Origin: Smittia aterrima
Lineage: Eukaryota; Arthropoda; Insecta; Diptera; Chironomidae
Assembly: GCA_033063855.1 (NCBI GenBank)
Contig: CP093830.1
Location: 21,762,854 to 21,826,853, forward strand
DNA length: 64,000 nt
Reading direction: 5' to 3'
Below are positions 24,901 through 38,200 of this stretch, one piece after another. A model generated the notes under the pieces. That model did no database searches. It was not told the origin of the DNA and was given only the letters and a program-made list of their open reading frames with translations. Made by a program: the position numbers and the translations under genes. Position 1 is the stretch's first letter. Each line of letters starts with the position of its first letter.

Positions 24901-27688
24901 GGACAGAGTAGCTTATGGCAGATGAAATATTGAAGAGAGCTTGCTCTCGTCTTCTTGCATTTTGCAATCTAATCTCATTCAAAGTTGAACACTCGTTCGC
25001 TAGAGGATAAACTTTGTCTTCTTTCCTCTCCTCTCAAATGGAACCGGTGTCGTCTTCTTTGCCAGTTAAAATGAAGAAGTGCCCAAACTGGCTACAAATT
25101 TCATAATCACGAAATCTCCAAACGAAAACCGGGTTTGGGGTTTCACAGCGTTTGTATTTATAGAATTTATCTCCAAAACGTTATTGAGACGAACCAAGAG
25201 GAAAAAAAACTGTTTCTGCGATGGCATTTTAATCAAAATGTCTTCGAGATTCAAGCGAACTAATCAGGATCCTTGAAATTAAATTCTTTCGCGATGAATC
25301 TACGAAATCCGCGGGAGAATAATTGAATTTTAATAAACTTCCGAGGAGCTGAGTTACTAAAGAGACTGAGATTGATTTATAAAAACACAAACGATGTCGC
25401 TCGTTCTCTTTTTCTGAAGTGAAATTTATTGAAACAAATAAATTTCTACGAAAAGCCTTGCGGGGAATCCGATTTCACGAATAAATTTCCCTTCGAGACG
25501 ATGTATGTTTTAACTCATTTTCCAGGTGAAGAACTCAAAGTGCCTGAGGATCAGAATTTCAAATTTTATCTAACTCAATTAATTCACGTGAACGAATTTT
25601 CCTCAAAATATTTAATTGGCGTCATTTTCATGCAAAAAAAGCTTTTCAGAGGTTGGAATCCTTAATCAAATCTGCTGACAACTGAGATTAATGCAAAAGG
25701 TTTTCAGCGACAAAATTAAATTCTTTGAGATCGTCATTCATTAGTCCATTCTTTGTTTTATCATCAGAAACAATTGAAAGTAATTTGAATCTACCCTTCG
25801 CTCTTTGCTAGATACGAACAGCTTTTGTTTGTACTCTCACCAAAGAGAAAGCTATTCCTGCTTTTCAATAAAAGCTTTTTTACAGCAACCTTTTTCTTTG
25901 AACCAAAAATTTGCTCATCGCCGCGAAGCAAAATATATTTTGGAGGCGCGTGGGATCACTCGCAACTGTTTTCACAGAGAAATGAATCAACATGTGGGCC
26001 TGCTGGAGAATTCACTTAAACTTATCACTCTTTTTAAAGCCTTGCAATGTTTGTTGCGTCACTATCTACGTTCGCACGCTCACTTGCTTTCGTCATGTCA
26101 TTACGGATGTAAAAGTCTTTTCAAGCTCGCTGTTTAATTTCTCACTAAAATCATTATTCTATTTCGGATGATGAAGCAGAAATCCAAATATTGACCGGGT
26201 TTCATTTTGCAATCGTAAAGATATTCAATCAATACTCGGAGGTTCTTTGGCCTTTAATGGGAAAATGGAATGTGCCAGCAAAGTGAGATTTATGATTCAT
26301 GAGAAGGATTTTGAGAGCTTGCGTCATTTTACAAGCGCGTGGCTTTCTCTGTATCTCTTTAATTAGCGAAGATTTTGATTTCGCAAGACTTAGAAATCCA
26401 GGTTTGCCGCCATGGCGCTAAACGTAGGCATGACACGCGATATTACGAGCGCGATATGACGTGAACATTAAGCGACAACTCAATTACACAATTGATGGAA
26501 ATGTTGCGGGAACATATCGTGATAAGATTGATGATTGATAAGAACTCGAATTCTTCATCAAACAAAAAAAATTTGAAATCTATGAGATTTATTGATAAAA
26601 CTCTGATTCATTGCTGACATTTAATTTGAACCAAAAAAAGTCTTTGACTCAGATATTTCAAATATGCAAATGAATTTCGAGTCTCAAGGCAGTGTCATAA
26701 TTTATAAAACACGATGCTCACGACATGAACCAGAATTAATAAAGTCACTAGTTTCATCTTCGATCGAACCGGAGCGATTTCTAATTAATTGTCGTCGATT
26801 TGATTTACATGTCGATGCTGTTTCAAAGAAATTTCCAAACAAATTCATGAGATAGTGTGAATAATCCATTAAAGGCATTCAATTCAATTTTTGAACTTGC
26901 GTGGGCTCATCTTCCAGCAACAAATTAAAATGCATTCAATCTAACAAACGTTGAAAAGCTGATTGAAGTGAGATCTTGTTAATTTATTCAATGTCGAGGA
27001 GGAGATGAAACGAGATTGGAATCTGCTGCCGCTTTTATGGACTTTTATGATGAAGTTTGTTGCGTAGGATTTTTTTTTTTGGATAACGAAAGCTTGAGAG
27101 TCTTATTGTAATGGTTATTCGAGAGGATTTTCCCAAGGCTGCACTTATTCAGTTACAGCTTCAAGAGAGAGCACAAAAAAAATGTTCTTTATGTTAATAT
27201 GTCGAAAAGACTAAAGGGCGATTACGCATCCAGCTCTTCACATAAAACCCGAAAAAACTGGCAATTTATCATTCAAGCAAAAAGCGACTCAGCTAATTGC
27301 CACTTCTCAGTCATCAAGTTCGTTGAAGAGGCGAAGACAGGTTTCCATCGTCAAGACGACGACGAAAAAAAAATGTTTTTTTTTTTCAAAAAGCATTTGC
27401 ATCAAGTCCCTTGAGACATTCATTCAATTCTCTTCCTCAATTAAATGTTCAATCGAAACTTACCAGGTCGACGTCCGGCTTTGTTGTCATGTTTAATCCA
27501 CTCATAATGTGCTCTTCCAGCTCAATAGGATCAATTTTAAAATCCACAGCAGCTAATCCGTCAATTTGCTGCTGTCTCATTTGATGAATATCACAGTTAA
27601 TTAAATTAATATCACAGCAGGCATTTATTATTAAAATGAAATAAATAATTAATCTACTAATTTCGCTGATTTTAATTTTTATTCCCAT
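18910..27688 (-). CDS. mav: TGF-beta family ligand precursor, maverick-like
   Basis: Three exons on the minus strand (27688-27464, 20381-20216, 19979-18910) join in frame to 486 residues. The start is chosen because it opens a signal peptide: basic residues, then LIIYFILIINACC. An in-frame codon further upstream would bury this. The prodomain is polar, with a His/Asn/Gln-rich stretch, and ends at a furin site RTKR at about residue 351. The 135-residue mature part has nine cysteines in activin/TGF-beta order: C, CC, CxxxC, CC, CxC. Residues YIIQPRNFDAGFCDGTCP and NNHAFFQSL resemble maverick more than myoglianin or BMPs, which carry a W-x-x-W-I-I-A-P core. Family knowledge: a secreted dimeric ligand for Ser/Thr kinase receptors. 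TGF-beta membership is firm; the maverick assignment is moderate. The start could instead be upstream, but not past 27745. Confidence 0.82.
20382..27463 (-). other. 7.1-kb intron of the TGF-beta gene
   Basis: The intron begins GTAAGT (reading leftward from 27463) and ends ATTACAG at 20382. Short frames at 22466, 23245, 25429 and 25805 show no domains or supporting splice structure, so no nested gene is called. It may hold enhancers; none is recognisable by eye. Confidence 0.65.
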
Positions 27689-30600
27689 ATCAACTATAAT
27701 TATTAGCTTCGTAAAGTGTCCTCGATTTGGCTTTAGTTTCTGCACTTAAGTTTGTAGTGTCGTTGTTGCAATAGATTCTCAGATATTTTCTGTTTATGAG
27801 AAGTTCTAACTTGCACCCGAGATTCATTAACATATTATTAAATTCAGATAGTAAAGTCGGTTGCGCAAAAAACAATTTTTTTTTGCTTGTTGACTGCTTT
27901 TGGTGTCAACGATTTTAATTAAATTTTCTTGATCAATCTGGTAATCACTAATTTCCATGTAAAACGATTTATTTCTCTCGTAATTTGCTTGTTAACACAA
28001 AGTCAATCATTCATTTTTACTTTTCATAAATCAATTTAAAATATTTTTTTTATATTCGATTTGAAAATATATTTTCTCCGGTCACTCAAAACACCTCCGC
28101 TGTATTTCAATCTTTTAATGAAACTAAAGCTGGTTGAATGGAAAGGCAAATTTTTTAAAGAACTTGAATAATTTTTCTCTGTATATTTGCTATGGTGTGA
28201 GTATGTGACTGCTTAGCCACGATACAATTTTGTTTCTTTTCCTTTTTTTCTCTTCTTCACTTCTCAGGCCCGAAGCCCGATCGTAATACATGTAGAAACA
28301 TTTTTTTATTTTTGTCCAGCTGTCGTGGTGTCTCTCCTCTCGTAAAAGTATTTAATAAAAACTCTTTTTTCTTCTCGAATTTGACGAATTGTTGTTTGAT
28401 TTAATCGTCAACGTGTGTTAAATCGTATCGATGGGTAAGTCATCGCCAATAGGCAATCAGGTGACACAAGTCTTGTGAATGAATGAATGGAGTCAACTCA
28501 CGCGACAAGACGTGATTCACTCGGAGGAACACAATTACATTTACGTGCGCACCAAGCGAACGAATTTTTTTTTGTATATCTTATCGCGAATCGGTGAATG
28601 ATTTTCAAAACGTAGAGACTGACTTGTATCAACAAGAATTTTAGTTATGCAGCTTGAAGAACGAACATATTTGGAAGTGGCGCCCCAAACGTGTTTTCCG
28701 ATGAAACATCGCGCGAATTTTCACGTTCAAACATCGTAAAACGAAAAGAATTTCGTAACGTCGGAAACAAATCAAAAAAAAAAGTATAAAATCCGCGAAA
28801 ATATTTCATGAAGCTATGTAAGTAAGTATTTTAGGAACTAGTAAACTTCGTTATGATGAACTGATCTTCTCTGATTTCACGAAGTATTTCTAAAGAAAAC
28901 TGATTTATTGTTTATTGCAACTGACTTTAATATTCAATTTAATTGCAAATTGTTCTAAGGGAGCTGCTGTCAAACAAATCACACATTGCCACCATGAATC
29001 ATAAAATTGTGAAACATTCATTTAGAGCCATTGTTGATGGTCTAAAAATAAATCAATTATCTCCATCACTAATTGATTGAGGTGTGAAAACCAAATCTGC
29101 GTCATGAAGAAATGCGTCTCAACATTTTCGTGTTGTCTGGGTTTGTAATTCGTTTCACAAAAGAAAATTATGCTTCACGATGCATTGCGAATGGTTTTAC
29201 CCGCATCGCCAAGTCAGCTCGGGCTTTATTATTAAAAGTCGTTTGACGAAATCTCTCTTCAAACGGCCGACCAGAAAGAAAACGATAATCGCTATAAATT
29301 CCTGAGCGAGAGCAGCATATGGGCAGCAGCATGACAACCTGAATAAGGTTTAATGGATTAAACACATGATGCTCGAGATGAAAACAATATTTTTATGCTT
29401 TCTCTCTCTCGCATAACATTGAGATACTCATCGGATCATTCTTTATCGAAAGGAGTGGAATGGAAAGCACATTTAAGAAATTTATTGCCATCTTCATCGA
29501 ACTCGGCATGACGCTGATGATAACAATGAGCGACAGCGGCTGAGAAAGGCTCAGGAATTCATCTAATTTCCTTGTAAGATATTCCAGCAGATTTCGTCTA
29601 AGTCCCAATAACAAAAAGGACTTACAGTCTTGATCTCCTAAATGGTTTCGCTATTTAGGCCGGAAAAACTGTCTCCGATGTTATAGAAAATCATTCGACA
29701 GCACAATCAATGTCGGAAAGGAAAATAAATATTCCGTGAAGGTAAAAAGACTTCCGTGAAAGCAAATTCCGTCGAAATCGAATTCGACAGCATGATTCAA
29801 CATAAATTTTGCGCCTGACGTCATCGTTGAGTAGACCTATCAACGGCCTTTACCTTTCTTCTTCGGCACGCTTCTTTTCTGAATCATTCAACAATGCAGA
29901 ATGATTTCCATCCGCGAAGAAACAAAACCACCGGCCAAAATAAATTTATGAGTCATAAGCAGCGCGTGTTTCAGCGTTAATCATGTTGAGACATCGAAAA
30001 TTGCGTGTTGAGAATTGAGTTTGATTTTAATCCATCTGCAAACGACTTGGGGAGAACCTTTTTTTCGCATAATTAAGCTCGTGGAATCACTGACCTAAGG
30101 CAACAGGTTACACCATAGGAAAAACCTTCTTTTTCATTCGCTCGAGGCGAAACATCCGCGAGCAAATTTAACGGGGAAACTCCAGCAAGATATAATTGAT
30201 TATACGGGGATTCTCTTCAAATTGGGTACAATGAGAATCGAAAATTCGACAACCTCGGTGATCAACATGACATAATACAAAGCAGCTAAACCGCTACAAT
30301 GTGACTAACGAGCGTGTAATTCTTTAAGCCTCGATTGGGTTTCCCACTTCTAAGTAATCCGAAGTCGGGAAGTGACAAAGACACTTTTATCTTCATCGGG
30401 ACTTTATGAACTTTATCACAGACTTTTGTTTATCAATGATAGCTATCAACGACAAAATGTGGATCAAAACAATTGTTCGGGAATTTACCTCGCACTTTTC
30501 ACGTTTATTGGTTTGATTCGATGTGTTCCACTTAATTGATTCAATGACGAAGTTACTTCCTTTCGCCGATTGCGTCATAAATTTCCCCAAAACTCAATCA

Positions 30601-32466
30601 ACTGATAGATTTTTTTTTTGTGAAGAACTTGTGTAATGTCTGACGACAATTCGCTTCGTGAATTCACTCGAAATCCCACGTTTCGTTTCAATGGTTTTTC
30701 GAGATAAATGAGTAACGAGTCGCAATAAATCACTTTACCCATTTTGTCTGATTTATATCTCAATTATCAAGGTGCTGGGCAATTAAGTAATGCAGCTTTG
30801 ATTTGAAATATGAAATAACTTTTGATTTATTAAAAAAGTAAATAGAAAGAATGAGGGAGCGTCTAGACTCTCCACGATTCTATGGAAACGAAACGAGATT
30901 GCATTTCTCGGTTATCGTTAATTTTCGGTTGACTTTGTAATGAATTAAAAGAAAGAATTTTAAGAAACCAGAGATTGCTACAAATTGCTCTAAAAGTTTC
31001 ATTTATCAAATGAAAACTTTTTGCAGACAACACATTTCAAGAGAATAGATTGAAGCTTCTATTTTATTTCTGACTTTTTCGATTGTGAAGAGAAACAAAA
31101 CCTGAACTTTCTTATCGCAATTTAGATTCTTATTTTGCAGGTGGTTTCAGAAGAAAATGATTTTTTATTTCCGGCAACAATAAAAAGCTGAAAAGAGGAT
31201 GAAATAAAAAAACGTTAAAGCTTTCGAGAGAATTTATAAGCTGCGGTCTCAGAAACTGAGTTCCTTTTTAAGGGAAATCTCTTCTCGTCCTTTTTTAATG
31301 TTTACAATAGCAAACGACTGTAAATCTGGCTTATGCAGCTTGGCACCGCTCGTTGAATTCAAATTATTTTCATGAGCTCTCACTCGAAACTGAAAGAGAC
31401 ACATTTGAGTGGTTAACTGACTAAAAGTTGAATTCTGTGGGTTGACAAGAGTCAACAGCGAATGAGCAAAATAATTCGCAACCACTTTTCTGCGTTCAAA
31501 CGATTACCTTCAATTAAAAAAGCTCAACTTCTCATGTTGAGCTACATTACCTTTGGTGGTTATGCAACCATCCGAGCTCCGCTTAATATTTGCCTTCCCC
31601 TCTCATCCCACACAGACATTTATACCTTCCAGCACACACGATTTCTCAACACAAATATCTCCAAACGAGTAAGCAAAAAAGAACAGAAAAATTGCCGAAC
31701 AAAAACAATCTAACTGTTCATCAGTGTTGAGCGCGGTTGTCGGCGAAAAAAAAATAATTTTAAGATGAAATTTGGTAAAGAAATTGAAATTCGATAGAAA
31801 TAGAATTTGATTTTGCTGAATTATCATTGTGCAAGAGTTTGAGTGGCAAACGTGAGCTTGGAATTGTTCACATCATCAACAATAGTTCACGATGGAATAA
31901 GAGAAGAAAAAACAATTTGAGACAAACAAGTGAGATCTCTAATTGCTTCTATTCAAAGTCTCAAATTTCTATCACCATTGTTCATTTAATTAATCTCATC
32001 CAAGTGAATTAAGAATCATAAAAGTGCTCTCGAACGAGAAATTTCAATCCGGTGAATGGCAGATTGTGTCTCTTGAAATAAAATTGAAAAGTATCTGGTG
32101 CATGTGTTGAAGACGTGAAGTGTGTGAAGATAAAACAAAACGTGTAGATGACGCATCGAGCAGCTCCCCTTCTACGTTAAGTTCATCTATTTATCAACAT
32201 TTGATACACCTTTTAATTACACTTGTCAGTGCGCTGCAGAGTTTCGTTTCAAATGGCAGAAGGTGAAACTGAGTAAAGAGAGTTTTTTGTTTTTCGAGGA
32301 AAGTGTGCTCGCCTAAAATTGTCGTAGGCTACGTGACGGCTTAATTAGCATGTAATTAACAAAGCTGGAGCGAGGCCACAGCGAAATTTGTGTGACGTAG
32401 CGTTTGCTGTGATGAAAATTTAAGTCAACAATTAATTTCAAAGAGAGCGAAACAAACGAAATAGAA
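27689..32466. other. Divergent intergenic region upstream of the TGF-beta gene and MKRN2OS
   Basis: About 4.8 kb between genes transcribed away from each other, so both promoters lie here. The frames are short and AT-rich. I see no RNA gene and no repeat of note. Confidence 0.5.
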
Positions 32467-33560
32467 ATGAAAGGAGACCCGGGAATTCTCTGCGTTCAGC
32501 ATTGCGGTGCAAAAGTCTTCTCGTTTGTTCTTCCCGAGCAGTGTCCATTGTGCAACAAGACGATCCTTAATGACTCAAACAACGTTGGCCTCATGCCATT
32601 TCGGTAAATCGTCTGAAAATGAAATATGAGTTTAATTCCTCATTACGTTCATTGTGTTCGTCTGGTTGATTCTCATTTCTCTTCAGATTGCCCTATCCAT
32701 TTGTTAGAGCCACTCAAGCTCCAGCAGCAGTCGTTCTGCGGCCGACCAATGGAGACTTTCTTAAGTAAGAAACTAATTTATTTGTTAATGCTTCGTCAGG
32801 AAATTTAATGAGACTCGCGTTTGTCGCCTTGAAAAAATAAATTTTCTCATAGGCAAGAAATAATGAATCGACCACCGTTTGCTCAATTTAATTTCTTGTT
32901 GTTCTCATTAATCTTTTCTTTAGTGACTACACTAACAACAACAACCTCCACATCGCAGTGACAACATCGCAAGGAACCATCGTCGAATTTGACAGTCACG
33001 GCTTAAGATGGCACGAGCCGAAAGAAGGCGAGTCATCGTCGTGGGAGCAGAGCTTAGTCGTGAAAAGTGTTCCTGAAGCTTGGTGAGTGAAAGTTAATCA
33101 ATAAAAAAAGAGAAGGAGATTTAATTTTTTAACCACAGGTGGGACTATTGGGACGAGACGCTGTCGAAGGTACGTCTGCCAATTAATGTTCTCTCTTTAT
33201 CATCAATTAACATGATTAATTCTAATTAGACGTGTAAAAAGCCGTTGTGGACAGCAGCTTCGTACAACAAGGATTCTCATAATTGCTATTCATTTGTTCT
33301 GACGTTTCTCTTGTCGCTTGGCTACAGTGATCTAAGTCGTCTTGCTTGTAACAGGTAAAAGTGAGAATCAATTAATTTTGTTAAACAAACACTCGACTTC
33401 TCATTCCAGAATGCTCTTCTGCGAACGTTTCATCTGCCCCCGTACAGTCGTCGCGGGAAAGTACATTAGTCTCTATCGGAAAATTCGAGACCTTGGTCAA
33501 TACATTCATTTATCGAAAAATGAGACAGGAAATGCCAGCAGCTGTGCGAAAACAAACTAG
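32467..33560 (+). CDS. MKRN2OS: MKRN2 opposite strand protein homologue
   Basis: Six exons (32467-32603, 32687-32764, 32924-33082, 33139-33169, 33230-33354, 33410-33560) join in frame to 226 residues, the usual length for this family. An amino-terminal two-cysteine pair (HCGAKV, QCPLC) resembles a small metal-binding site. The middle has LHIAVTTSQGTIVEFDSHG, and the hallmark HNCYSFVLTFL lies at about residues 154-164. The carboxyl part PRTVVAGKYISLYRKIRDLG matches the vertebrate proteins closely. Its function is not established in any organism that I know of; no catalytic residues are visible. The introns are 46-160 nt. Polyadenylation signal AATAAA is at 33576. Confidence 0.85.
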
Positions 33561-34215
33561 TCGAGGTACTGCGACAATAAATTAAAGTTAGATTTTCCTC
33601 TTCTGCTCTTAGAGACTCGAAGATAATAAATGAAACTGTTTTAATGCTTCCGATGATGTTTCCGGGTAAAGGAAGCTTTAAACTTCCCTTGTAAGTTGAT
33701 TCCATTTGTTTTTGAAACTCTCCTGTAATAATTCTTAGAATATGAAATAAAACATTAGAAACTGTATCAAGAGCTCTAAGGGTTGATTCCAGTAAACTTT
33801 CTGATTTGATAACTTGGAAAATTATTTTAGAAATATAAAACCTGTTTGAAGTTTTAAAAGTGTTTGAAGGTTTCATGATGAAAAATAATATTGCATATGC
33901 TTCAGACATAACCCGGAAAGTCATAAAAAGTCTGGAACATATTCCATTAAAAGCTCTTGAGCTGTGATGTAGAGCTCTGATGTAATTGGCAGTTTTTCTC
34001 AATGAAGTGCTTTAAATTTCAATTTTTCGAGGAATTTTTCGTTTGATGTTTTCAACATGTTGCCAATAAAATATTTCAGCTAGAGTTTCCACTTGCTTGG
34101 GTTTCAAAGAGTCAAACTTACGTAAATAATTGCGTAAATCTGATGCTTGAGCTTTAAAGGTGAAAGGTAAATCATTTGAGTTCTTTACATTGCAAACACG
34201 ATCTTTACGGAAGCA
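33466..34215 (-). pseudogene. Uncharacterised antisense open frame, possible decayed gene
   Basis: On the minus strand a frame runs from 34215 to 33466 with one stop (TAA at 34012-34014). That is about 67 codons, the stop, then about 180 codons. The downstream half overlaps the last exon of MKRN2OS in antisense. The first in-frame ATG after the stop encodes MTFRVMSEAYAIL, giving about 152 residues rich in amphipathic helix-like segments. I recognise no family. Such length with one stop is unusual in AT-rich DNA but not impossible by chance. No splice sites clearly remove the stop. It could be a pseudogene, an antisense transcript or nothing. Confidence 0.2.
33576..33581 (+). terminator. Polyadenylation signal of MKRN2OS homologue
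   Basis: AATAAA lies 16 nt past the stop codon. Confidence 0.55.
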
Positions 34216-35209
34216 TCAACAATTCTTCGCGCATGATCATTGAGTTTGTTCCGAACGAAAAGCATTCAACAGTCGGGAAAAGCTTTCATGAATCAAACCG
34301 AAATCATGTTAAGTATTATTTTCATTTCTCGTCGAAGCTCAGTCTTCTCGGTCTTCTCGTTGTGAAAGGACGAAGCTGTTGCAAGTGAAGTGAATTTAAT
34401 TTGCATTTAAATTGAATTGATAACAAGAAAATTAAATAAGAAGATGACATTTTGTGCAATGAACAGAGAGTGAAGTGAAAATCCAATTTTATTATGCATT
34501 GGTGTCTGCTCAAGTGTCTGCTCAAAATTGCTATTTATTCCACTCGGAAAAGCTTAAACAATAATTCACAAAGTTTGAACATTAAATAAGCTCCAACTTC
34601 ATAAAACATAAAACCAAGGATGATAATTATGGTGATCGAACCCACACAAAAAAACGTACAAAGTTAATCGAGGAAACATTGTTCAAAATTAATTGAGGAA
34701 ATCCTGTTTACAGCCGATTTTTTTACAGCAACCAAGATTTATCGTCAAAGCTGCCGTTTCGCATGAGAAGGATTTATACGTTGGTTGTCACCCGAAACGG
34801 ATTTAAGAATTTACGGGGGAAAAGGCTTCAGTCGATAAAAAATCGCCGGGTTAGCAAATATAAAAGTTAACGGCAAAGAAAAAGGAATTAAATGACGAAT
34901 CAAATTGCCTCGCAGTGAAAATTTTCTTTTGAGCTCTGCTCGTTAAAAAGAAGAAAAGTGCGAGCTGTGCAGAAGCAGCAACAAACTCGAATACAAATTG
35001 ATGAAATTAAATGAAAGTTTTGTGCAGCATTTGCAATGGCTCATAAGAAACGAAAAGTAAAAGCTTCTTTCTCCTTTCGTCGAGAATGTAATTTAATGAC
35101 AATTTAAAACGCTCCGCAATGATAAAGTTTATGGCAAAGATGGTAAAACAAAAACCAGAACAGAAGCGTCCGACGTAGATAGTTAGAAAGAGAGCAAACC
35201 TCGGAGTTT

Positions 35210-38200
35210 ATGGGAAATAAAATCATGTCAGTCACTCCGACTAATGAGACTTATAGTATTGGAATAATGGATATCGAAGCAGCATCGAAGTACATTCTTG
35301 GAATGGAGAACGAGCCTGAGAAGAACGATGTCGTCTATCGACGTTTCCTTAAGAATTTAAACTTCACGACTTTGAGAAACGTTAGCAAGTTCAATCACAA
35401 TTTTGCGAACATTCTTTTCAACGATAATGCATCGTCGTCTATTCAAAATATCACTCAACATCATCAGCTTGATGATGGAGTCGTTCCCAAGCCTTTGAAC
35501 AACAAATTTGACGTTGCGAACTCGGAAGTCATTCTAATAATGTTGACAGTGATATATGTGATCATTTTCATAACTGGTGTGCTGGGAAATGTGGTGACGT
35601 GTATCGTAATTGCTAGGAATAAAGGAATGCACACGGCGGTGAATTATTACTTGTTCAGCCTCGCAGTCTCGGATTTATTGCTGCTGATTTCCGGTGAGTC
35701 TACTAAGTCAAACTTCTTAGAATTTCATTAAGTCTAAGTATCATTTTCCTCTTTGCAAAGCCTTCTTAAATATTTTCAAGAGTCTCGTAAAGTGCTGCGA
35801 TGATTCCTTCCTCCACAGCTCACGATAAACCGTCCATTTAATACATTTTTAATTAAATTGCTCCAGCCGCGTTCTCTCATTCAAAACGGAAGCTTGAGGT
35901 CTGAACCGCCGAACCCTGAAGTCGCATAAATATTTTATTGGAGTTGAAATTAAGCTACGAAAGTCATTCAATAATTAGTTTAGATTTTGAATAAATTTGT
36001 CTGAACTTTCTCAATGAAAAGTTTTCATCAATGGCTAAAGAGCTTAAATCAATTAAATTTTATTCAATTATCAACAATCTCCAGACTCAGTTCGAATTAA
36101 TTAAGAAAGCATTTCGCCTTTGACTGTCGAAGCATTGAACTTGAGAGATTTCACTCTTTGAATCACAAAGTGCTATCGTCAAAAATATTTGCTGAGCTTT
36201 ACGTAAAGCGCTTGAAGCATGAGAAAGCTCGCAAATGTTAAAAAGCAAGAATAATCTCCTTAATAATTCAAGAAGCTCGAATGAATCCTAATTCCTATTT
36301 ATTCTCTTTACCTCTCGCTTACAATAACAAAAGCTCTTCCGGACGAGGTTTACATGTTGTGGTTCCGCGAATATCCCTTCGATGAAACAATTTGTAAATT
36401 CCACAAATTCGCTGCCGAAACCTTCGCTACAGCTACGGTGCTAACAATAACAGCTTTCACGATAGAAAGGTAAATATGCTTGAGCTTTAAACCTAATACT
36501 CATGGGAATCTCAAATAGATAACTGTCATAACGATGAGATTTCAAAACAAGATTAATAAATAAATTCTCGAAGCGTGTGGGAGTGAGCTCGGGGTCCCTT
36601 CGTGGAAAATTTCCTTGTGACGACTGATTTTTGAGTTCTCGTGTTCATTGCATTGTCGCTCATGAACTCTGTAAATCTCTTCATCAGTCAACAACCTTCA
36701 AGGAATGCTCACAAAAACATTTAAAAATTTGTTTTCTAAGAAATCTTTTGGCAAAGGTTGAAGTCATTAATCAGAGTAAAAATAAAACGAAATGCAAATC
36801 GTTGGATTCCTGAAACTGTCAAGATTGCAAACAAAGATAATCGTTCAACATTTTTCTTGTCAAGGAATTTTAAACTCGACAAAACATTGAATTCCAATTG
36901 AAGGAGTAGAAATTAATTTAATTCTGTACTTTATTCTAATGAACTCTTAGATACGTCGCAATCTGCAAACCATTTCTCTCGCATACAATGTCTAAACTTT
37001 CTCGTGCTTATAAATTCATTCTGGTGAGTGTTTCTGATAATATTATCCTCCCACACAATTCCAAACAATTGTCTCTCTCTCGCTCAGGTTATTTGGACAA
37101 TTTCGATCTGTTTGGCTGTCCCCCAGGTGAGTTACAACGATTGCTGTTACAACTTAATTTGAATCGATGACGTTTGCCCTCTTCCTTAGACTCTCTTCAC
37201 TCTTCACCTAAACGAAACTTATCTGATATGCATGCCGAAGAAAGAGTACAATCATCTCTTTGTAGTGTCTACGTTCCTTCTCTTCGTGATTCCAATGTCG
37301 ATAATAACGATTCTTTACGTTCTTATCGGACTTCAATTGAGGAAGTCAAAAATCGTTCAACGAGGAGCTGTCAACGGGAGCAGCGTTCGCTTAAAGGTAA
37401 ATAAGGATTTTCATTAAATTATTGTTTTATTATTGCGTGTTGGACTCTTCCGGTTCCATATATAACTCCGGCTCAAATGTCAATGGCTTTGCTTCTGCGT
37501 AAAATAACAATTCGCCTATCAACAAACAAACAAAGCGAGCATAAGTATTCATTCGGAGAAACGTGACAGTTTGTCTGACGAATATTGGAATCGAATAATG
37601 TAATCGTCGACTAGGTTTTCCCATTAAACTTCATTCAACAACTCGTTACACGCCTAGACAAACGACGGTTCGAGCAGAGAGCAATGAATGGGAGCTTGCG
37701 TCAACAAAGGATTTATTACATACGCTGGGGAAAAGGCATCCGAAATGTTTTCTTTCTAATGAAAAACACTGAACCAACAAAATTAGATAAGAATCTCAAA
37801 ATTTAATCAAAGCAAAGTTTATTGCAGCTAAAAATGGGAAAAGTTATTTTTTGCACAATTAAAAATGTGACCATCCTCTGTTGATTACAAGGAAAAGTTT
37901 TGACGGAATCAACTTCGGAAATTAAAAAAATGTTTGAAGAGAAAGTTTTGAAGCTTAAGAGTTGTTCGCAAACTACGTTCATTATGAAATTACGAAAGGA
38001 GCTTTGAGGTCACGGTAACCTTAAATTTATTTGAGCAATCAATCATTAAGTTCTAACAAGTAAATAGGAAGCTTTTGTAGGCAAACATTTTAGGATTGTC
38101 GGTGTTCAATCATCGAGCTACTTCAAATATGTTCGCTCATGGAAAGACGCAGACGTTTGCTAAATGGAGAATTAAATTTTCTCATTCGTTTTCAATCTGG

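Noticed and set aside
25429..26137. 78- and 110-codon frames inside the TGF-beta intron as nested genes
   Set aside because: No recognisable family, no start context or splice partners, typical of AT-rich intron sequence.
34635..34660. Possible tRNA B-box on the minus strand (GGGTTCGATCA)
   Set aside because: No A-box at the right distance and no cloverleaf could be drawn.
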